Shown: positions 32,178-42,054, numbered from the stretch's first letter. The stretch: 43,974 nt of DNA from Paenibacillus sp. GM2 (GCF_900069005.2 NZ_LN831276.1:219582-263555); one strand, 5' to 3'. Numbers and translations: made by a program. The notes: generated from the letters alone by a model not told the origin.

Positions 32178-32370
32178 TTTGTCGGAACAGTCGCCTGTTC
32201 GTTTTGCCTTCACGGTTACGGTGTGATGCCACACCGGGAGGTCCCCGCCGAACATTTCGAACACCCCCACCTCGTCAGCTTGTATTTGCCGGTACAGGAT
32301 TCTTAGCAGCGTCATCCGGATAACCGCTCCAAATCTCTTCCCGCGCGAAACCAAGCTCTGGCGCTTATCT
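32178..32370 (-). ncRNA. glmS ribozyme (GlcN6P-activated riboswitch)
   Basis: The minus strand shows the conserved self-cleaving core: AAGCGCCAGAGCTT at the 5' end, then GACGAGGTGGGGGTG, TTCGAAATGTTCGGCGGGGA, CCTCCCGG, and a 3' part with AACAGGCGACTGTT. Cleavage is expected between A at 32365 and G at 32364. Glucosamine-6-phosphate acts as cofactor, and the cut mRNA is degraded, giving feedback on glmS. A short open frame overlapping this region (32154-32354) is not a gene. Confidence 0.93.
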
Positions 32371-32415
32371 TGCTTGTAACCTCACGACCCTCACTTTCTA
32401 TACTTGAATATGCTT

Positions 32416-32444
32416 ATTATATGCATCTGTGTTCCATTTTGCAA
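32416..32444 (-). promoter_or_regulatory. Sigma-A promoter of glmS
   Basis: TTGCAA (32444-32439), 17-bp spacer, TATAAT (32421-32416) on the minus strand. It would start transcription near 32409, about 45 nt before the ribozyme cleavage site. Confidence 0.75.
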
Positions 32445-32585
32445 TCATTCATCGCTCTACTAAAGCCTATTCAGCTCTCTGCTCTCCAAATGAAAGGCCT
32501 ATATATACCAACTGTAGAGGGCCATCAAGCATTTGTGAGCAAATCCGCAATTATGCCCAATTATGGCCTTTCTGCCTCTCATATA

Positions 32586-32636
32586 ACGCAACAAAGCCGC
32601 CTGGACAGCACTCTAACACCACTGTCCGGCGGCTTT
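32586..32636 (-). terminator. Intrinsic terminator of glmM
   Basis: AAAGCCGCC...GGACAG (32593-32608) pairs with CTGTCCGGCGGCTTT (32622-32636) with one bulge. On the minus strand it ends CTTTGTT. It separates the cdaA-ybbR-glmM operon from glmS. Confidence 0.7.
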
Positions 32637-32655
32637 ACCCGTAAGAAAAATTAGA

Positions 32656-33996
32656 TTATACCAGTTCAGTCTCTACTACTGTCACAATATCCGCAACTAA
32701 CTGTTCGATTTCCTCTTTGTCTGGTCCTTCTGCCATAACACGAATCAGCGATTCTGTTCCGGATGGACGCACCAGGACGCGGCCATTATCACCAAGCTTG
32801 CGCTCTACAGCAGCTACAGCTTCCTCGATAGCGGCGTTCCCCGCATACTTGCTCTTATCCTGTACACGGACATTTACAAGCACCTGCGGGTACTTCTTCA
32901 TCACATTTTTCAGCTCGCTTAGCGGTTGACCAGAAGCCAGCAAAGTATCGACCAATTGGATTGCTGTCAAAATACCGTCGCCAGTCGTATTATGATCGAG
33001 GAAAATAACATGCCCGGACTGTTCCCCACCCAGATTATAACCACCGCGGATCATTTCGGCCATCACATAACGGTCGCCAACCGCAGTTTGCTCCGTATTC
33101 AGAGACAGCTTCTTCATAGCCTTGTAGAATCCGAAGTTACTCATAACCGTCGAGACGATTGTGCTGTCCTTCAGCTTGCCAGCCTGGTTCATCGCATGCC
33201 CGCAGATGCATAGGATATAGTCCCCATCTACTTCCTCACCATGTTCATCTATAGCAATCAGGCGATCGGCATCGCCGTCAAAAGCCAGGCCGATATGAGC
33301 ACCAAGGCGTACAACCTCTTCCTTCAAAAGCTCGGGATGCGTCGAACCGCAATGATCGTTAATGTTAAGTCCGTTTGGTTCAGCACCGATGGTATGGACC
33401 TCAGCGCCAAGCTCTCTGAACAGTCTTGGAGCCAGTTCATAAGCGGCACCATTCGCACAATCAAGCACAACCTTCAAACCTTCAAAGGAGTGGCTTATCG
33501 TCGTCTTCAAATGCTCCAAATATTTCAGCTTGGAGTCATAATCGACCGTGACCGAACCAAGCCCGTCACCGATAGGACGAGGAAGCTCATCTGTCTCTTT
33601 ATCCAAAAGCTCCTCAATCTTCAGTTCCGTCTCATCCAGCAGCTTGAAGCCATCGCTGCCAAAGAACTTGATCCCGTTATCCTCTACCGGATTATGCGAT
33701 GCCGAGATCATCACCCCTGCATCCGCCTTGAGCATCCGGGTTAATAGAGCAACGGCTGGTGTAGTGACTACGCCAAGCCGTACGACATCCGCACCAATCG
33801 ACAACAGACCGGCGACCAGAGCCGATTCCAGCATAACGCCGGAGATCCGCGTATCCATACCTATAACTACCTTTGGCTTAGCTGCCTGGCCTGTTAATAC
33901 ATACCCGCCACAGCGGCCAATTCGATAGGCTAATTCAGCTGTTAATTCCTGATTTGCTATCCCTCTTACTCCATCCGTTCCAAAGTACTTCCCCAT
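32656..33996 (-). CDS. glmM: Phosphoglucosamine mutase
   Basis: 446 residues. It converts glucosamine-6-phosphate to glucosamine-1-phosphate, the step after GlmS. Family marks are [12 protein letters not shown] at the start, the phosphoserine loop [10 protein letters not shown] with S100, the metal-binding DGDADR in [11 protein letters not shown], and the phosphate-binding [16 protein letters not shown] near the end. I start at 33996, where GAGGAG is 8 nt upstream; the frame also offers a GTG three codons earlier with no spacing. It is third in the cdaA-ybbR-glmM cluster, which is conserved in Firmicutes and couples c-di-AMP synthesis to cell-wall precursor supply; GlmM binds and restrains CdaA in several species. 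Confidence 0.97.
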   Translation of the reverse strand: MGKYFGTDGVRGIANQELTAELAYRIGRCGGYVLTGQAAKPKVVIGMDTRISGVMLESALVAGLLSIGADVVRLGVVTTPAVALLTRMLKADAGVMISASHNPVEDNGIKFFGSDGFKLLDETELKIEELLDKETDELPRPIGDGLGSVTVDYDSKLKYLEHLKTTISHSFEGLKVVLDCANGAAYELAPRLFRELGAEVHTIGAEPNGLNINDHCGSTHPELLKEEVVRLGAHIGLAFDGDADRLIAIDEHGEEVDGDYILCICGHAMNQAGKLKDSTIVSTVMSNFGFYKAMKKLSLNTEQTAVGDRYVMAEMIRGGYNLGGEQSGHVIFLDHNTTGDGILTAIQLVDTLLASGQPLSELKNVMKKYPQVLVNVRVQDKSKYAGNAAIEEAVAAVERKLGDNGRVLVRPSGTESLIRVMAEGPDKEEIEQLVADIVTVVETELV

Positions 33997-34032
33997 GATT
34001 TTCACTCCTCAAGTAATTTGTGAAGCCTATCA

Positions 34033-35409
34033 TTAACCCCCACTATTGCTTTCACTGTTAGTCCCTGTGTTTGATTCTGTCGCACCATTTTCCCCAGTTC
34101 CATTTGAAGATCCCGTATCCGTCCCATCCGTATTATGACTTGGCGGTCCTTCAGGGTCCGTCGTAGCTGGATGCGAATCCTTCTCCGTCAGTTCCACTTC
34201 AATCTCAAGCGTCGCTCCCGATTCTACCAGCTTCACATAATTCGGCAGCGTTACCTTTAAGGGCACGGAATGTATACCCGCACCCATTTTAGATAAGTCA
34301 GCCTCAAGTATGATATCCTTCGCCTTCAGTCCGCTAAGCTGGTCAGTCGTACCCATGACCGTTAGAGAAAGCTTTTTGTCAGAGGGCTGTATGAATCTAG
34401 CAGTGAGATTCGCGCCCAGATTAGTTAAAGAGATCGGTATGTTATCGATTACCTTCTGTGAAGCTGGCTCAACCTTGATCGTCACTTGCACAGAACTAGG
34501 CTCGATTTTCTCAAATCCTTCAGGCGGAGTCAAGTTCACGGTATATTTCGTTTCCGGGTTACCATTATAATTATTCAGATTAACGGTGATTGGGTAAGCC
34601 GTAATCTTATCCATAGCCTCTTTAGGCCCGTATACGACAACCCCCTTCACATCTGTATCTACACCAGCCAGCACATACCCCTCCGGAAGCTGCCCTGATT
34701 GGCGCACCTCCAGTGGAATATTCTTATACGTCTTGTTAAAAGGGATATCAACATCAACGGTTTCCGGGGCAATCTCCGCGTTTCTCATCACTTCACCCTG
34801 TTTGTCATAGGCTACTAGCTTCACGGATTTCCCTTTGAGAGAATCATTCAGTCCGGTTATATCAACTACCCCTTGTACCTTCTGCAGATCATCGATCTCG
34901 CTCTCCGGCAGGGTTACCTTCACCATTTCCAATGCCGAGATCGGAGTTCCGACTTCAAAGCCTTTCTCCGGAACACCCTTGGTGATGATTGAAACAGGTA
35001 TTTCCTTCGTTCGTTTCTCCTCAATCGTGACTTTTACGTAAGCCGGATCTATGGAGACAGCCTGCACACCCGGGGGCAATTCTGTCGTCAATGGCAAGGT
35101 AAATGTACCTGGCCCGACATCCTTTAAGTTCAATTTTACTTTGTAGTTCGAAAAGTTAGTTGTAAGATCGGTTTTTCTCCCCTTGACTTCCAATCTTACT
35201 TTGTCCGGATTCAAATCATATAGAACATATCTATCGGTATCAAAGCCCGTCACCTGAATATTTACATTATTGATCACCTTGGGCTTCAAATCCGGTGTAG
35301 TCGTGACGATTGTCGTTCCACTATCGATATGCACCATAGCCCACAGAATAACACTGAAGACCAGTGCAATGATCTTCACAATATTGTTATGACTCAACCA
35401 TTTATCCAT
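34033..35409 (-). CDS. ybbR: YbbR-domain regulator of diadenylate cyclase (CdaR)
   Basis: About 458 residues. A single N-terminal membrane helix (VKIIALVFSVILWAMVHI) is followed by extracellular YbbR repeats with recurring segments such as NIPLEVRQSGQLPEGYVLAGV, and a low-complexity Ser/Thr/Asn/Gly tail. CdaR binds CdaA at the membrane and modulates c-di-AMP synthesis. I start at 35409 (MDKWLSHNN), with AAGGAGG 12 nt upstream and an 8-nt overlap with the cdaA stop; the frame extends 26 codons further inside cdaA. Confidence 0.92.
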   Translation of the reverse strand: MDKWLSHNNIVKIIALVFSVILWAMVHIDSGTTIVTTTPDLKPKVINNVNIQVTGFDTDRYVLYDLNPDKVRLEVKGRKTDLTTNFSNYKVKLNLKDVGPGTFTLPLTTELPPGVQAVSIDPAYVKVTIEEKRTKEIPVSIITKGVPEKGFEVGTPISALEMVKVTLPESEIDDLQKVQGVVDITGLNDSLKGKSVKLVAYDKQGEVMRNAEIAPETVDVDIPFNKTYKNIPLEVRQSGQLPEGYVLAGVDTDVKGVVVYGPKEAMDKITAYPITVNLNNYNGNPETKYTVNLTPPEGFEKIEPSSVQVTIKVEPASQKVIDNIPISLTNLGANLTARFIQPSDKKLSLTVMGTTDQLSGLKAKDIILEADLSKMGAGIHSVPLKVTLPNYVKLVESGATLEIEVELTEKDSHPATTDPEGPPSHNTDGTDTGSSNGTGENGATESNTGTNSESNSGG

Positions 35410-36235
35410 TCTTCTTGCCAGCCTCCTTCGTACGCCAGAAGGACTTACGCTTGTCATTCGGGCTAGAGTCCGGGCCAAGCTCTTCATACAATTTGGAGAT
35501 CAGAGATTCTTCCTTAATATCCCTCACTACCTGTCCATCGATAGCCAGCGAGATTTGACCCGTCTCCTCCGAGACGACGATCGATACTGCGTCACCTACC
35601 TCACTAATACCAATCGCAGCACGGTGGCGCGTCCCCAGCTCCTTGCTGATAAACGGGTTCTCGGATAACGGCAAATAACAGGCCGCGGCTGTAATCTTAT
35701 GCCCTTGAATAATAACCGCACCATCATGGAGCGGCGTATTCGGAATGAAGATGTTGATCAACAATTGTGAGGTGATGACCGATTGAATCGGAATGCCCGA
35801 CTCTGTGTACTCGTTAATGCCTGTATTCCGTTCAAAGACAATTAATGCCCCTATTTTTCTACGTGATAAATAATTCAGCGCTTTAATAATCTCGCTAAGC
35901 TCACGGGCGAACTCTTCCTCATCTGCAATCCCCCGATTGAACAACTTTCCTCGTCCAAGCTGCTCCAGGGCTCGTCTAAGCTCAGGTTGGAAGATAATGA
36001 AGATCGCCACAACGCCAAACGTGAACATCTGGTTCATCAGCCATTTGAGCGTGTATAGGTCGAACCAAGTACTAACCGCCCAGATCAGAACTAGGACAAG
36101 CAGACCCTTCAGCAATTGGATCGCCCTTGTTCCCCGCACGAGCAAAATCAAATGATAAATGATATAAGTAACGATCAGAATATCAACGATATCCTTGATC
36201 CAGTCCTGCCAACCCATATTCGCAAAATAATCCAT
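35402..36235 (-). CDS. cdaA: Membrane diadenylate cyclase
   Basis: 277 residues. Three N-terminal membrane helices within residues 15-83 precede the DAC domain, whose signatures are DGA at 171-173 (PLHDGAVII) and GTRHRAAIG at 201-209. It makes cyclic di-AMP from two ATP; this nucleotide controls potassium and osmolyte transport and is often essential in Firmicutes. First gene of cdaA-ybbR-glmM. The upstream 290 nt hold the rsiW terminator; a possible promoter (TTTACA, 17 nt, TTAATA) is visible but weak. Confidence 0.96.
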   Translation of the reverse strand: MDYFANMGWQDWIKDIVDILIVTYIIYHLILLVRGTRAIQLLKGLLVLVLIWAVSTWFDLYTLKWLMNQMFTFGVVAIFIIFQPELRRALEQLGRGKLFNRGIADEEEFARELSEIIKALNYLSRRKIGALIVFERNTGINEYTESGIPIQSVITSQLLINIFIPNTPLHDGAVIIQGHKITAAACYLPLSENPFISKELGTRHRAAIGISEVGDAVSIVVSEETGQISLAIDGQVVRDIKEESLISKLYEELGPDSSPNDKRKSFWRTKEAGKKNG

Positions 36236-36460
36236 GGTGTAACCCCCGGTTTTTCTTCTAATTCAGGCCATGTGACTGACTAGAAGACGCTTATGTATAT
36301 CTTATAAGTCTGCTCAGATATACAGCAATGTATTAATCAACCTTAATTGTATCTGTAAATTTATTTATTTCTCTAAACTCTAGGTTATAACGTTCCTGAG
36401 CCAGATGCAAGTTTGAAGAACATAGGTTCATCTGCAATATTAGGCATTTTTCTTTAATCG

Positions 36461-36500
36461 ATAAAAATAAAAGACGCCTTCTTCTAGAAGAGGGCGCCAA
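36461..36500 (-). terminator. Intrinsic terminator of sigW-rsiW
   Basis: GACGCCTTCTTC and GAAGAGGGCGCC pair across TA (36473-36498), followed on the minus strand by a T-rich run. It lies 24 nt past the rsiW stop. Confidence 0.8.
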
Positions 36501-36523
36501 GACCGTTATTTGTTACTTCCTGC

Positions 36524-37141
36524 TTACCTATAGGCGACATCTGAAAAAGTGTTGCTGATTCGGTACCATAACCAGTCCAGAGCCTGATCGATACTCTTGA
36601 CCTTGCCTGAAATATGCGCGGTCGAAGCCTGATAATAAGAGCCATCGACTACAGTCACATTCCCTTCAACATTTCCCAGAATTTCAGCTTTACCGTTCTC
36701 TACGGTAAGATTCCCCGTGATAGTGGCACCCTCAGGTACAGTAACGACATTTCCGTTAATCACTACCTGATCCAGATTACCTACCTTGACAATCAGCTGA
36801 TCGTCCGCCTTCATTAAAGACAAAGCACTGAACAGCATAACGACCAAGAAAATCGCTGCCGCTGTCAAGGCCGGATGTCTCTTAATCACCTGAAGCCATG
36901 GCTGCTGCTTGCGTTGTCTTGGAATCTCATTCATGATTCGGCTTACCAACGCATCTGGAGCATCGATGCGATCAAGTCTTAATGTCGCGAACAACGTCAT
37001 TTCCGTCTGCTCCAATTGCTGGAACAGAGCACTGCATGCAGGACAAGAATTCAGATGTCCCTTAAGCTCCACGGCCTGCTCATGCGTAAGATCTCCGTCG
37101 AAATAATCATGCATTAAAGTGGAGGCATGTTTGCAATCCAT
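36524..37141 (-). CDS. rsiW: Anti-sigma-W factor (zinc-binding, membrane-anchored)
   Basis: About 205 residues. The cytoplasmic N-terminus has the ZAS motif MDCKHASTLMHDYFDGD with H24-type helix and C-X2-C in HLNSCPACSALF. A single membrane helix follows (LTAAAIFLVVMLFSALSLM), then an extracytoplasmic beta-repeat region (VINGNVVTVPEGATITGNLT) unlike Bacillus subtilis RsiW. It holds the sigma factor inactive until regulated proteolysis. I start at 37141, where AAAGGA is 9 nt upstream. It follows sigW after 130 nt on the same strand. Confidence 0.88.
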   Translation of the reverse strand: MDCKHASTLMHDYFDGDLTHEQAVELKGHLNSCPACSALFQQLEQTEMTLFATLRLDRIDAPDALVSRIMNEIPRQRKQQPWLQVIKRHPALTAAAIFLVVMLFSALSLMKADDQLIVKVGNLDQVVINGNVVTVPEGATITGNLTVENGKAEILGNVEGNVTVVDGSYYQASTAHISGKVKSIDQALDWLWYRISNTFSDVAYR

Positions 37142-37271
37142 ATCAGCCATTCCTTTCAATATCAATACTATGGAAAAACCATACGCAGTATGGAAGTAGT
37201 CGTCCTAACATACATTACGTTACGGAGCGAATAACGTTTCAAAAAACAAAATGAAATATTATAATCCATTT

Positions 37272-37847
37272 TTAAAAGACGGCTTTATGTTCCAGCTTCT
37301 TACGCAAAAACTCACGCCCGCGATGCACCCTGGTCTTGACCGTGGTTACCGGCATGTCCAAAACATCCCCAATTTCTTGAAGCGATAATTCCTGCAAATA
37401 TCTTAGCACAATAACGGACTTGTACTTGGCAGGCAGGCCTTCAATCGCCTGATGAATCATCGCTTGCGTCTCGGATAAGAGGTATTCCGATTCCGGTGTC
37501 CGCTCATCGCCAGGAATCAGCGCATAACCATCCACACCTTCTTGATCATTCATACCTGCATCAAGATAGTAATTAGGCTTGCGCTTACGCAGACGGTCTA
37601 TACACAGATTTGTCGCAATGCGGTAAATCCAAGTCGAGAACTTCTGCTTCTCATCGTATCGGTTGAAATTTTTGTACACACGCAGAAACGTCTCCTGTAC
37701 AATATCTTCAGCCTCATGCCGATTAGACAACATCCGATATGCTAAATGAAATATTTTATCTTTGTATAAATCAACGAGTTCTGCAAATGCGCCCTGGTCG
37801 CCTTTACGCGCCAGCTTGACCAACCTCGTATCAAAATGATCAACCAC
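37272..37847 (-). CDS. sigW: ECF sigma factor SigW
   Basis: About 191 residues. Region 2 is YKDKIFHLAYRMLSNRHEAEDIVQETFLRVYKN through KFSTWIYRIATNLCIDRLRKRKPNYYLDA, and region 4 is LPAKYKSVIVLRYLQELSLQEIGDVLDMPVTTVKTRVHRGREFLRKKL. It closely resembles SigW, which drives envelope-stress and antimicrobial-resistance genes. I prefer the GTG at 37847 because GGAGG lies 8 nt before it; the ATG at 37868 has no such site. I could not find a convincing SigW-type autoregulatory promoter upstream. Confidence 0.9.
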   Translation of the reverse strand: MVDHFDTRLVKLARKGDQGAFAELVDLYKDKIFHLAYRMLSNRHEAEDIVQETFLRVYKNFNRYDEKQKFSTWIYRIATNLCIDRLRKRKPNYYLDAGMNDQEGVDGYALIPGDERTPESEYLLSETQAMIHQAIEGLPAKYKSVIVLRYLQELSLQEIGDVLDMPVTTVKTRVHRGREFLRKKLEHKAVF

Positions 37848-38141
37848 AATAATTTCCTCCAGATCCATGGACGGGCTCCATCACAGCCTTATGCCTGTCC
37901 GGCTTTCTCCCCGATCTAGCAATCCAGGGAAAATCCCGTTCATCGCCGGTACTTCATTCAAATGTTAATTCAAGTGCTTGCAAAAAGCAATAGAATTAGC
38001 TCGATTCCAGGGACTTTATATATAGGAAAAGTCTCTATTACGTTCATCGGGGTATTACGATCTTGCCTATAAAAGAAACAGCCGGACTCCCCCATCGTAT
38101 TAGGAGGAATCCGGCTTGAATTAGTCACATTAAACCTAATA
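37848..38141. other. Intergenic region between ppc and sigW
   Basis: About 290 bp with the ppc terminator at one end and presumably the sigW promoter at the other. No gene seen. Confidence 0.5.
38071..38118 (-). terminator. Intrinsic terminator of ppc
   Basis: AGCCGGACTCCC (38080-38091) pairs with GGAGGAATCCGGCT (38103-38116) with a small bulge; on the minus strand GTTTCTTTT follows. It lies about 25 nt past the ppc stop codon. Confidence 0.8.
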
Positions 38142-40937
38142 TCAGCCTGTATTACGAAGGCCAGCTGCGATTCCGTTAATCGTAAGCAGTACTTCACGAA
38201 GCAGTAATGCGTCATCCCGATTTTGCTCACGAGCAGCACGCAGTTCAGTTAATAATTGGACCTGCAAATAACTTAGCGGATCTACGTAAGGGTTCCGCTG
38301 GCGGATCGATTCCTGAAGCGCTGGCGCATCATCAAGAATTTCAGGCAACCCGGTAATTTTCAGAACCATTTCCTTGGTCAGATTGAATTCCTGCTCGATC
38401 TTGCCAAAGATGCGATCCCTCACTTCCTGATCACCGCACATTCCGCTATATTCTTTGGCAATAACCAGATCCGCTTTAATAATAGCAAGCTGCAGCGTAT
38501 CGATCAAAGAGCGGAAGAAGGTCGAGTTGTGATACATATCCTGCAAAACTTGCAGCTTCTTCTCATCGTCTTGATAGAAGTTGTACAGACTTGTTCCCGC
38601 AGCGTACCATGCCGGGAAGAGATAGCGGCTCTGAGTCCAGGCAAATACCCATGGAATAGCGCGCAGATCCTCAAAGCGGTCACTATTCTTGCGCTTCGAC
38701 GGTCTAGAACCGATATTCAGCTCACCCACCTCGCTAAGCGGCGTTGACTCTTTGAAAAATTTCAGGAAATCCGGATCGTGGAATACGAGATCCTGATATT
38801 TTGTTAAGGATGTCTCCGAGATGCCGGCAATGATCTCATCCCATTCCTCTTCTTGCTGATTATTCTCATCATACAGCTTCGAATTTATGGCTGCTTTGAT
38901 TAATGCCGAAGTGGCTTGCTCCAGACTGCGATAAGCAACCCCTTTGAGAGAATAACGGGAGGAGATTACCTCTCCTTGCTCCGTAATCTTGATGCCTCCA
39001 CCAATCGTCTCAGGCGGCTGTACCAAAATGCTGCGGTTAAGCGGCATTCCACCGCGCCCAAGCGCTCCGCCACGTCCATGGAAGAACTTCAGCTTCACGC
39101 CATATTTCTTACCCGTTGCGGTAATTTGCTTCAAGGCTACACGCAGTTCCCAGTTCGCTGTAACTACGCCGCCATCCTTATTGCTATCCGAGTAACCTAG
39201 CATGATCTCTTGAAGATCATTCATTGCCGCCACAGACTGGCGATAGATCGGCATCTCAAACAGACGGCTCATAATAGCCGGGGCTGCATGCAAGTCATCA
39301 ATCGTCTCAAATAGTGGAACCGATTGAAGTGTGCTTACGACAGTGCCATCCTGATCTTTGTAGAACAGACCCACTTCTTTGGCAAAGACCATTACTTCCA
39401 GAATATCGCTGCCTGCTTCCGTCATACTGATCAGATAGCTGGTGATACACTGGGTTCCAAATTCCTTCTGAGCTCTGAAGATCGTACGGTATACATCAAG
39501 ACACTCTGTTGTGCTCTGGCTATATTCCTGATACGGAGAAGTCAGCGGCCGAGGATCATTCAACAGCTGCTCAAGCAGCACCAGCTTCTCCTCTTCCTTC
39601 AGCTCTGCGTAGTTGCTTGTAATGTTCATCTTGGCCAGAATTTCGGTCATAGCCTTCTCATGCTCCTGGCTGTGCTGACGAATGTCCAGCGTCGCTGTAT
39701 GGAAGCCGAATAGCTCTACTTGCCGAATCATTTGGCTAAGATGCGTATGGGCTACATAGTCCGCATAGTGATGACGCAGACTGCGATCAATTATTTTCAG
39801 ATCAGCGATAAGCTCCCGAGCATTCTCATAACGTTCCGAGGTCCCATTTTTGGATTCATCCAGAACATTATGAAGCTTCTCTGTCATATAGGATAATTTA
39901 ATGCGGTACGGTTCCTTCTCATTATGCCATTCTGGCGTCTTTTGAAGGGTAACCTGGAGTCGATCCTTCTGAATCGAAGCCATTAATTCATCCGTCACGT
40001 CTACAATCGACGTACTAAAGCTTAGATGCTTGAACATCCCGGCTAGGGCAAGCTGATACTCCCTAACAGCCATCTTGCGCTGCATTTTCAGAGTCTGCCA
40101 GGTCACTTCAGCAGTTACTGAAGGATTCCCGTCCCGGTCTCCACCGATCCAAGAACCAAAGCGCAAATATTTCGGCACATGCCAGTGATGCTCCGGATAG
40201 TATTTGCTCAAGCAGCGTTCCAATTCCTGATATACATCGGGAAGCACATGGAACAACGTCTCATGGAAATAATACATTCCATTTCTGACCTCATCGATTA
40301 CCGTTGGTTTGCGGTCTCTCAATTCGTCAGTTTGCCAGAGCGTAATGACTTCATTCAGAAGCTTCTCTCTCAATTGTTCCCTTTCACGGAATGTAAGCGT
40401 AGGATTGTCAAGCTGCATTACATCATCAGCAATCCGCTTATGGATATCCAGGATAGCACGACGCTTAGCCTCAGTAGGATGCGCAGTCATGACGAGCTCC
40501 AGAGACATCCCCTCCAGGATCTCCTGCGCTTCATAATAGGTGAATCCATGCTCCTTCAGCTCTTGAACGGAAGCCTCTATGGATCCAGGCTGCACCGCTT
40601 CACCAGCTGAACGTTCGTAATCCCGTTTGCGGCGAATCCGATGATTCTGCTCAGCGATGTTGACCAACTGAAAGTAAATAGCAAATGCACGGATTACTTG
40701 GTGACGAATCTCGGGTTCAAGAGAGCTTATTAATTGTTTAAACTCTTCATGTAGATCCGGTATGAAAACCGCCCGCAAGGACTTACTCGTCTCTCTGATT
40801 TTCTCGACAATATCCAGAAGCTCATTGCCGCCTTGATGTACAAGGACTTCTCCCAGAATATTTCCGAGGAATCGGATGTCGCGCCTTAGTAGATTGTTCG
40901 AATTGCTCTTGCCGGCGGTAACCGCTATTTCAGTCAT
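38142..40937 (-). CDS. ppc: Phosphoenolpyruvate carboxylase
   Basis: About 931 residues, full length for the bacterial enzyme. It makes oxaloacetate from phosphoenolpyruvate and bicarbonate, replenishing the TCA cycle. Active-site blocks are VMTAHPTEAKRRAIL (catalytic histidine), FGSWIGGDRDGNPSVT, LGYSDSNKDGGVVTANW, FFHGRGGALGRGGMP and the C-terminal RNTG ending. I start at 40937 (MTEIAVTAGK), with GGGGGAG close upstream. It is a single-gene unit. The 387-nt gap upstream, to the tRNA cluster, holds the tRNA terminator and probably the ppc promoter, which I cannot fix. Confidence 0.97.
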   Translation of the reverse strand: MTEIAVTAGKSNSNNLLRRDIRFLGNILGEVLVHQGGNELLDIVEKIRETSKSLRAVFIPDLHEEFKQLISSLEPEIRHQVIRAFAIYFQLVNIAEQNHRIRRKRDYERSAGEAVQPGSIEASVQELKEHGFTYYEAQEILEGMSLELVMTAHPTEAKRRAILDIHKRIADDVMQLDNPTLTFREREQLREKLLNEVITLWQTDELRDRKPTVIDEVRNGMYYFHETLFHVLPDVYQELERCLSKYYPEHHWHVPKYLRFGSWIGGDRDGNPSVTAEVTWQTLKMQRKMAVREYQLALAGMFKHLSFSTSIVDVTDELMASIQKDRLQVTLQKTPEWHNEKEPYRIKLSYMTEKLHNVLDESKNGTSERYENARELIADLKIIDRSLRHHYADYVAHTHLSQMIRQVELFGFHTATLDIRQHSQEHEKAMTEILAKMNITSNYAELKEEEKLVLLEQLLNDPRPLTSPYQEYSQSTTECLDVYRTIFRAQKEFGTQCITSYLISMTEAGSDILEVMVFAKEVGLFYKDQDGTVVSTLQSVPLFETIDDLHAAPAIMSRLFEMPIYRQSVAAMNDLQEIMLGYSDSNKDGGVVTANWELRVALKQITATGKKYGVKLKFFHGRGGALGRGGMPLNRSILVQPPETIGGGIKITEQGEVISSRYSLKGVAYRSLEQATSALIKAAINSKLYDENNQQEEEWDEIIAGISETSLTKYQDLVFHDPDFLKFFKESTPLSEVGELNIGSRPSKRKNSDRFEDLRAIPWVFAWTQSRYLFPAWYAAGTSLYNFYQDDEKKLQVLQDMYHNSTFFRSLIDTLQLAIIKADLVIAKEYSGMCGDQEVRDRIFGKIEQEFNLTKEMVLKITGLPEILDDAPALQESIRQRNPYVDPLSYLQVQLLTELRAAREQNRDDALLLREVLLTINGIAAGLRNTG

Positions 40938-41285
40938 ATTTCTCCCCCATTTCATCCCTATTCCGTCTTTCTAAAGCCTTCCTAATATAATACAATAAAC
41001 TTCTCTGAAAATCTTCACTTTATTTGTAAAGAATTCAACATCCGACACGGTTAAATAAGGTAAATCAGCACAAGCAAACGCTCGCATCGCTCCGATAATA
41101 CTGTAAAGCGGTAAAATCGGAAGGTATAGAAGTGCCTTCTCAAGGAAGCTAAGAACCATAAGTTGAACGCTTTAAAAATTTGAAGATTAGGCCTAAGCCC
41201 TCCATCCAAGACTGTTCTAAGAAAGAGCAGCCGCGATTCAAGGACATGCTCCATGCGATATAGAATATAAATTCTACATCTATAA

Positions 41286-41313
41286 CAAAAAACATCATCG
41301 CGCTGATGATGTT
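41286..41313 (-). terminator. Intrinsic terminator of the rRNA-tRNA operon
   Basis: AACATCATC (41291-41299) pairs with GATGATGTT (41305-41313), followed on the minus strand by T6. It lies 12 nt past the last tRNA. Confidence 0.88.
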
Positions 41314-41324
41314 GCTGCTATGTA

Positions 41325-41398
41325 TGGAGCGGGTGATGGGAATCGAACCCACGCTACCAGCTTGGAAGGCTGGAGTTCTACCATTGAACTACACCCGC
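41325..41398 (-). tRNA. tRNA-Gly(TCC)
   Basis: Full cloverleaf; 5' arm GCGGGTG pairs with CACCCGC. The anticodon loop CTTCCAA gives TCC. CCA is encoded. Last gene of the cluster. Confidence 0.96.
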
Positions 41399-41405
41399 AA
41401 AATGA

Positions 41406-41482
41406 TGGTCGGGATGACACGATTCGAACATGCGACCCCCTGGTCCCAAACCAGGTGCTCTACCAAGCTGAGCTACATCCCG
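41406..41482 (-). tRNA. tRNA-Pro(TGG)
   Basis: Acceptor CGGGATG/CATCCCG, anticodon loop TTTGGGA giving TGG, T-loop GTTCGAATC, CCA encoded. Confidence 0.96.
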
Positions 41483-41508
41483 TTAAACATGATGTTATTG
41501 AATTGAAA

Positions 41509-41585
41509 TGGCGCGCCCTAAGAGATTCGAACTCCTGACCTTTTGATTCGTAGTCAAACGCTCTATCCAGCTGAGCTAAGGGCGC
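41509..41585 (-). tRNA. tRNA-Arg(ACG)
   Basis: Acceptor GCGCCCT/AGGGCGC, anticodon loop CTACGAA giving ACG, read as ICG after deamination. CCA encoded. Confidence 0.96.
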
Positions 41586-41588
41586 AAA

Positions 41589-41663
41589 TGGAGCGGACGA
41601 CGGGAATCGAACCCGCGACCCTCGCCTTGGCAAGGCGATGCTCTACCGCTGAGCCACGTCCGC
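41589..41663 (-). tRNA. tRNA-Gly(GCC)
   Basis: Acceptor GCGGACG/CGTCCGC, anticodon loop TTGCCAA giving GCC, CCA encoded. Confidence 0.96.
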
Positions 41664-41669
41664 AAAGCA

Positions 41670-41753
41670 TGGTGCGCGTGGAGGGACTTGAACCCCCACG
41701 TCAAAGACGCTAGATCCTAAGTCTAGTGCGTCTGCCAATTCCGCCACACGCGC
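41670..41753 (-). tRNA. tRNA-Leu(TAG)
   Basis: Class II tRNA with a long variable arm (GCGTCTTTGACGT). Acceptor GCGCGTG/CACGCGC, anticodon loop CTTAGGA giving TAG, CCA encoded. Confidence 0.96.
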
Positions 41754-41783
41754 ACATACACAATGTATTCTTCAAGAGAATAC

Positions 41784-41859
41784 TGGTGAGCCATGAAGGA
41801 CTCGAACCTTCGACACCCTGATTAAAAGTCAGGTGCTCTACCAACTGAGCTAATGGCTC
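41784..41859 (-). tRNA. tRNA-Lys(TTT)
   Basis: Acceptor GAGCCAT/ATGGCTC, anticodon loop CTTTTAA giving TTT, CCA encoded. Confidence 0.96.
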
Positions 41860-41865
41860 ATAAAA

Positions 41866-41940
41866 TGGCTGGGGATATAGGATTCGAACCTATGAGTGAC
41901 GGAGTCAAAGTCCGTTGCCTTACCGCTTGGCTAATCCCCA
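41866..41940 (-). tRNA. tRNA-Gln(TTG)
   Basis: Acceptor TGGGGAT/ATCCCCA, anticodon loop TTTGACT giving TTG, CCA encoded. Confidence 0.95.
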
Positions 41941-41953
41941 ATAAAGACTCATA

Positions 41954-42029
41954 TGGTGGAGGCTAACGGGATCGAACCGCTGACCCTCTGCTTGTAAGGC
42001 AGATGCTCTCCCAGCTGAGCTAAGCCTCC
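41954..42029 (-). tRNA. tRNA-Val(TAC)
   Basis: Acceptor GGAGGCT/AGCCTCC, anticodon loop TTACAAG giving TAC, CCA encoded. Confidence 0.96.
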
Positions 42030-42054
42030 ATATGTAACAATCCTTTAAAGAAAA

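Noticed and set aside
32154..32354. Open reading frame of 66 codons upstream of glmS
   Set aside because: It lies wholly within the glmS ribozyme and leader; the RNA motifs explain the conservation.
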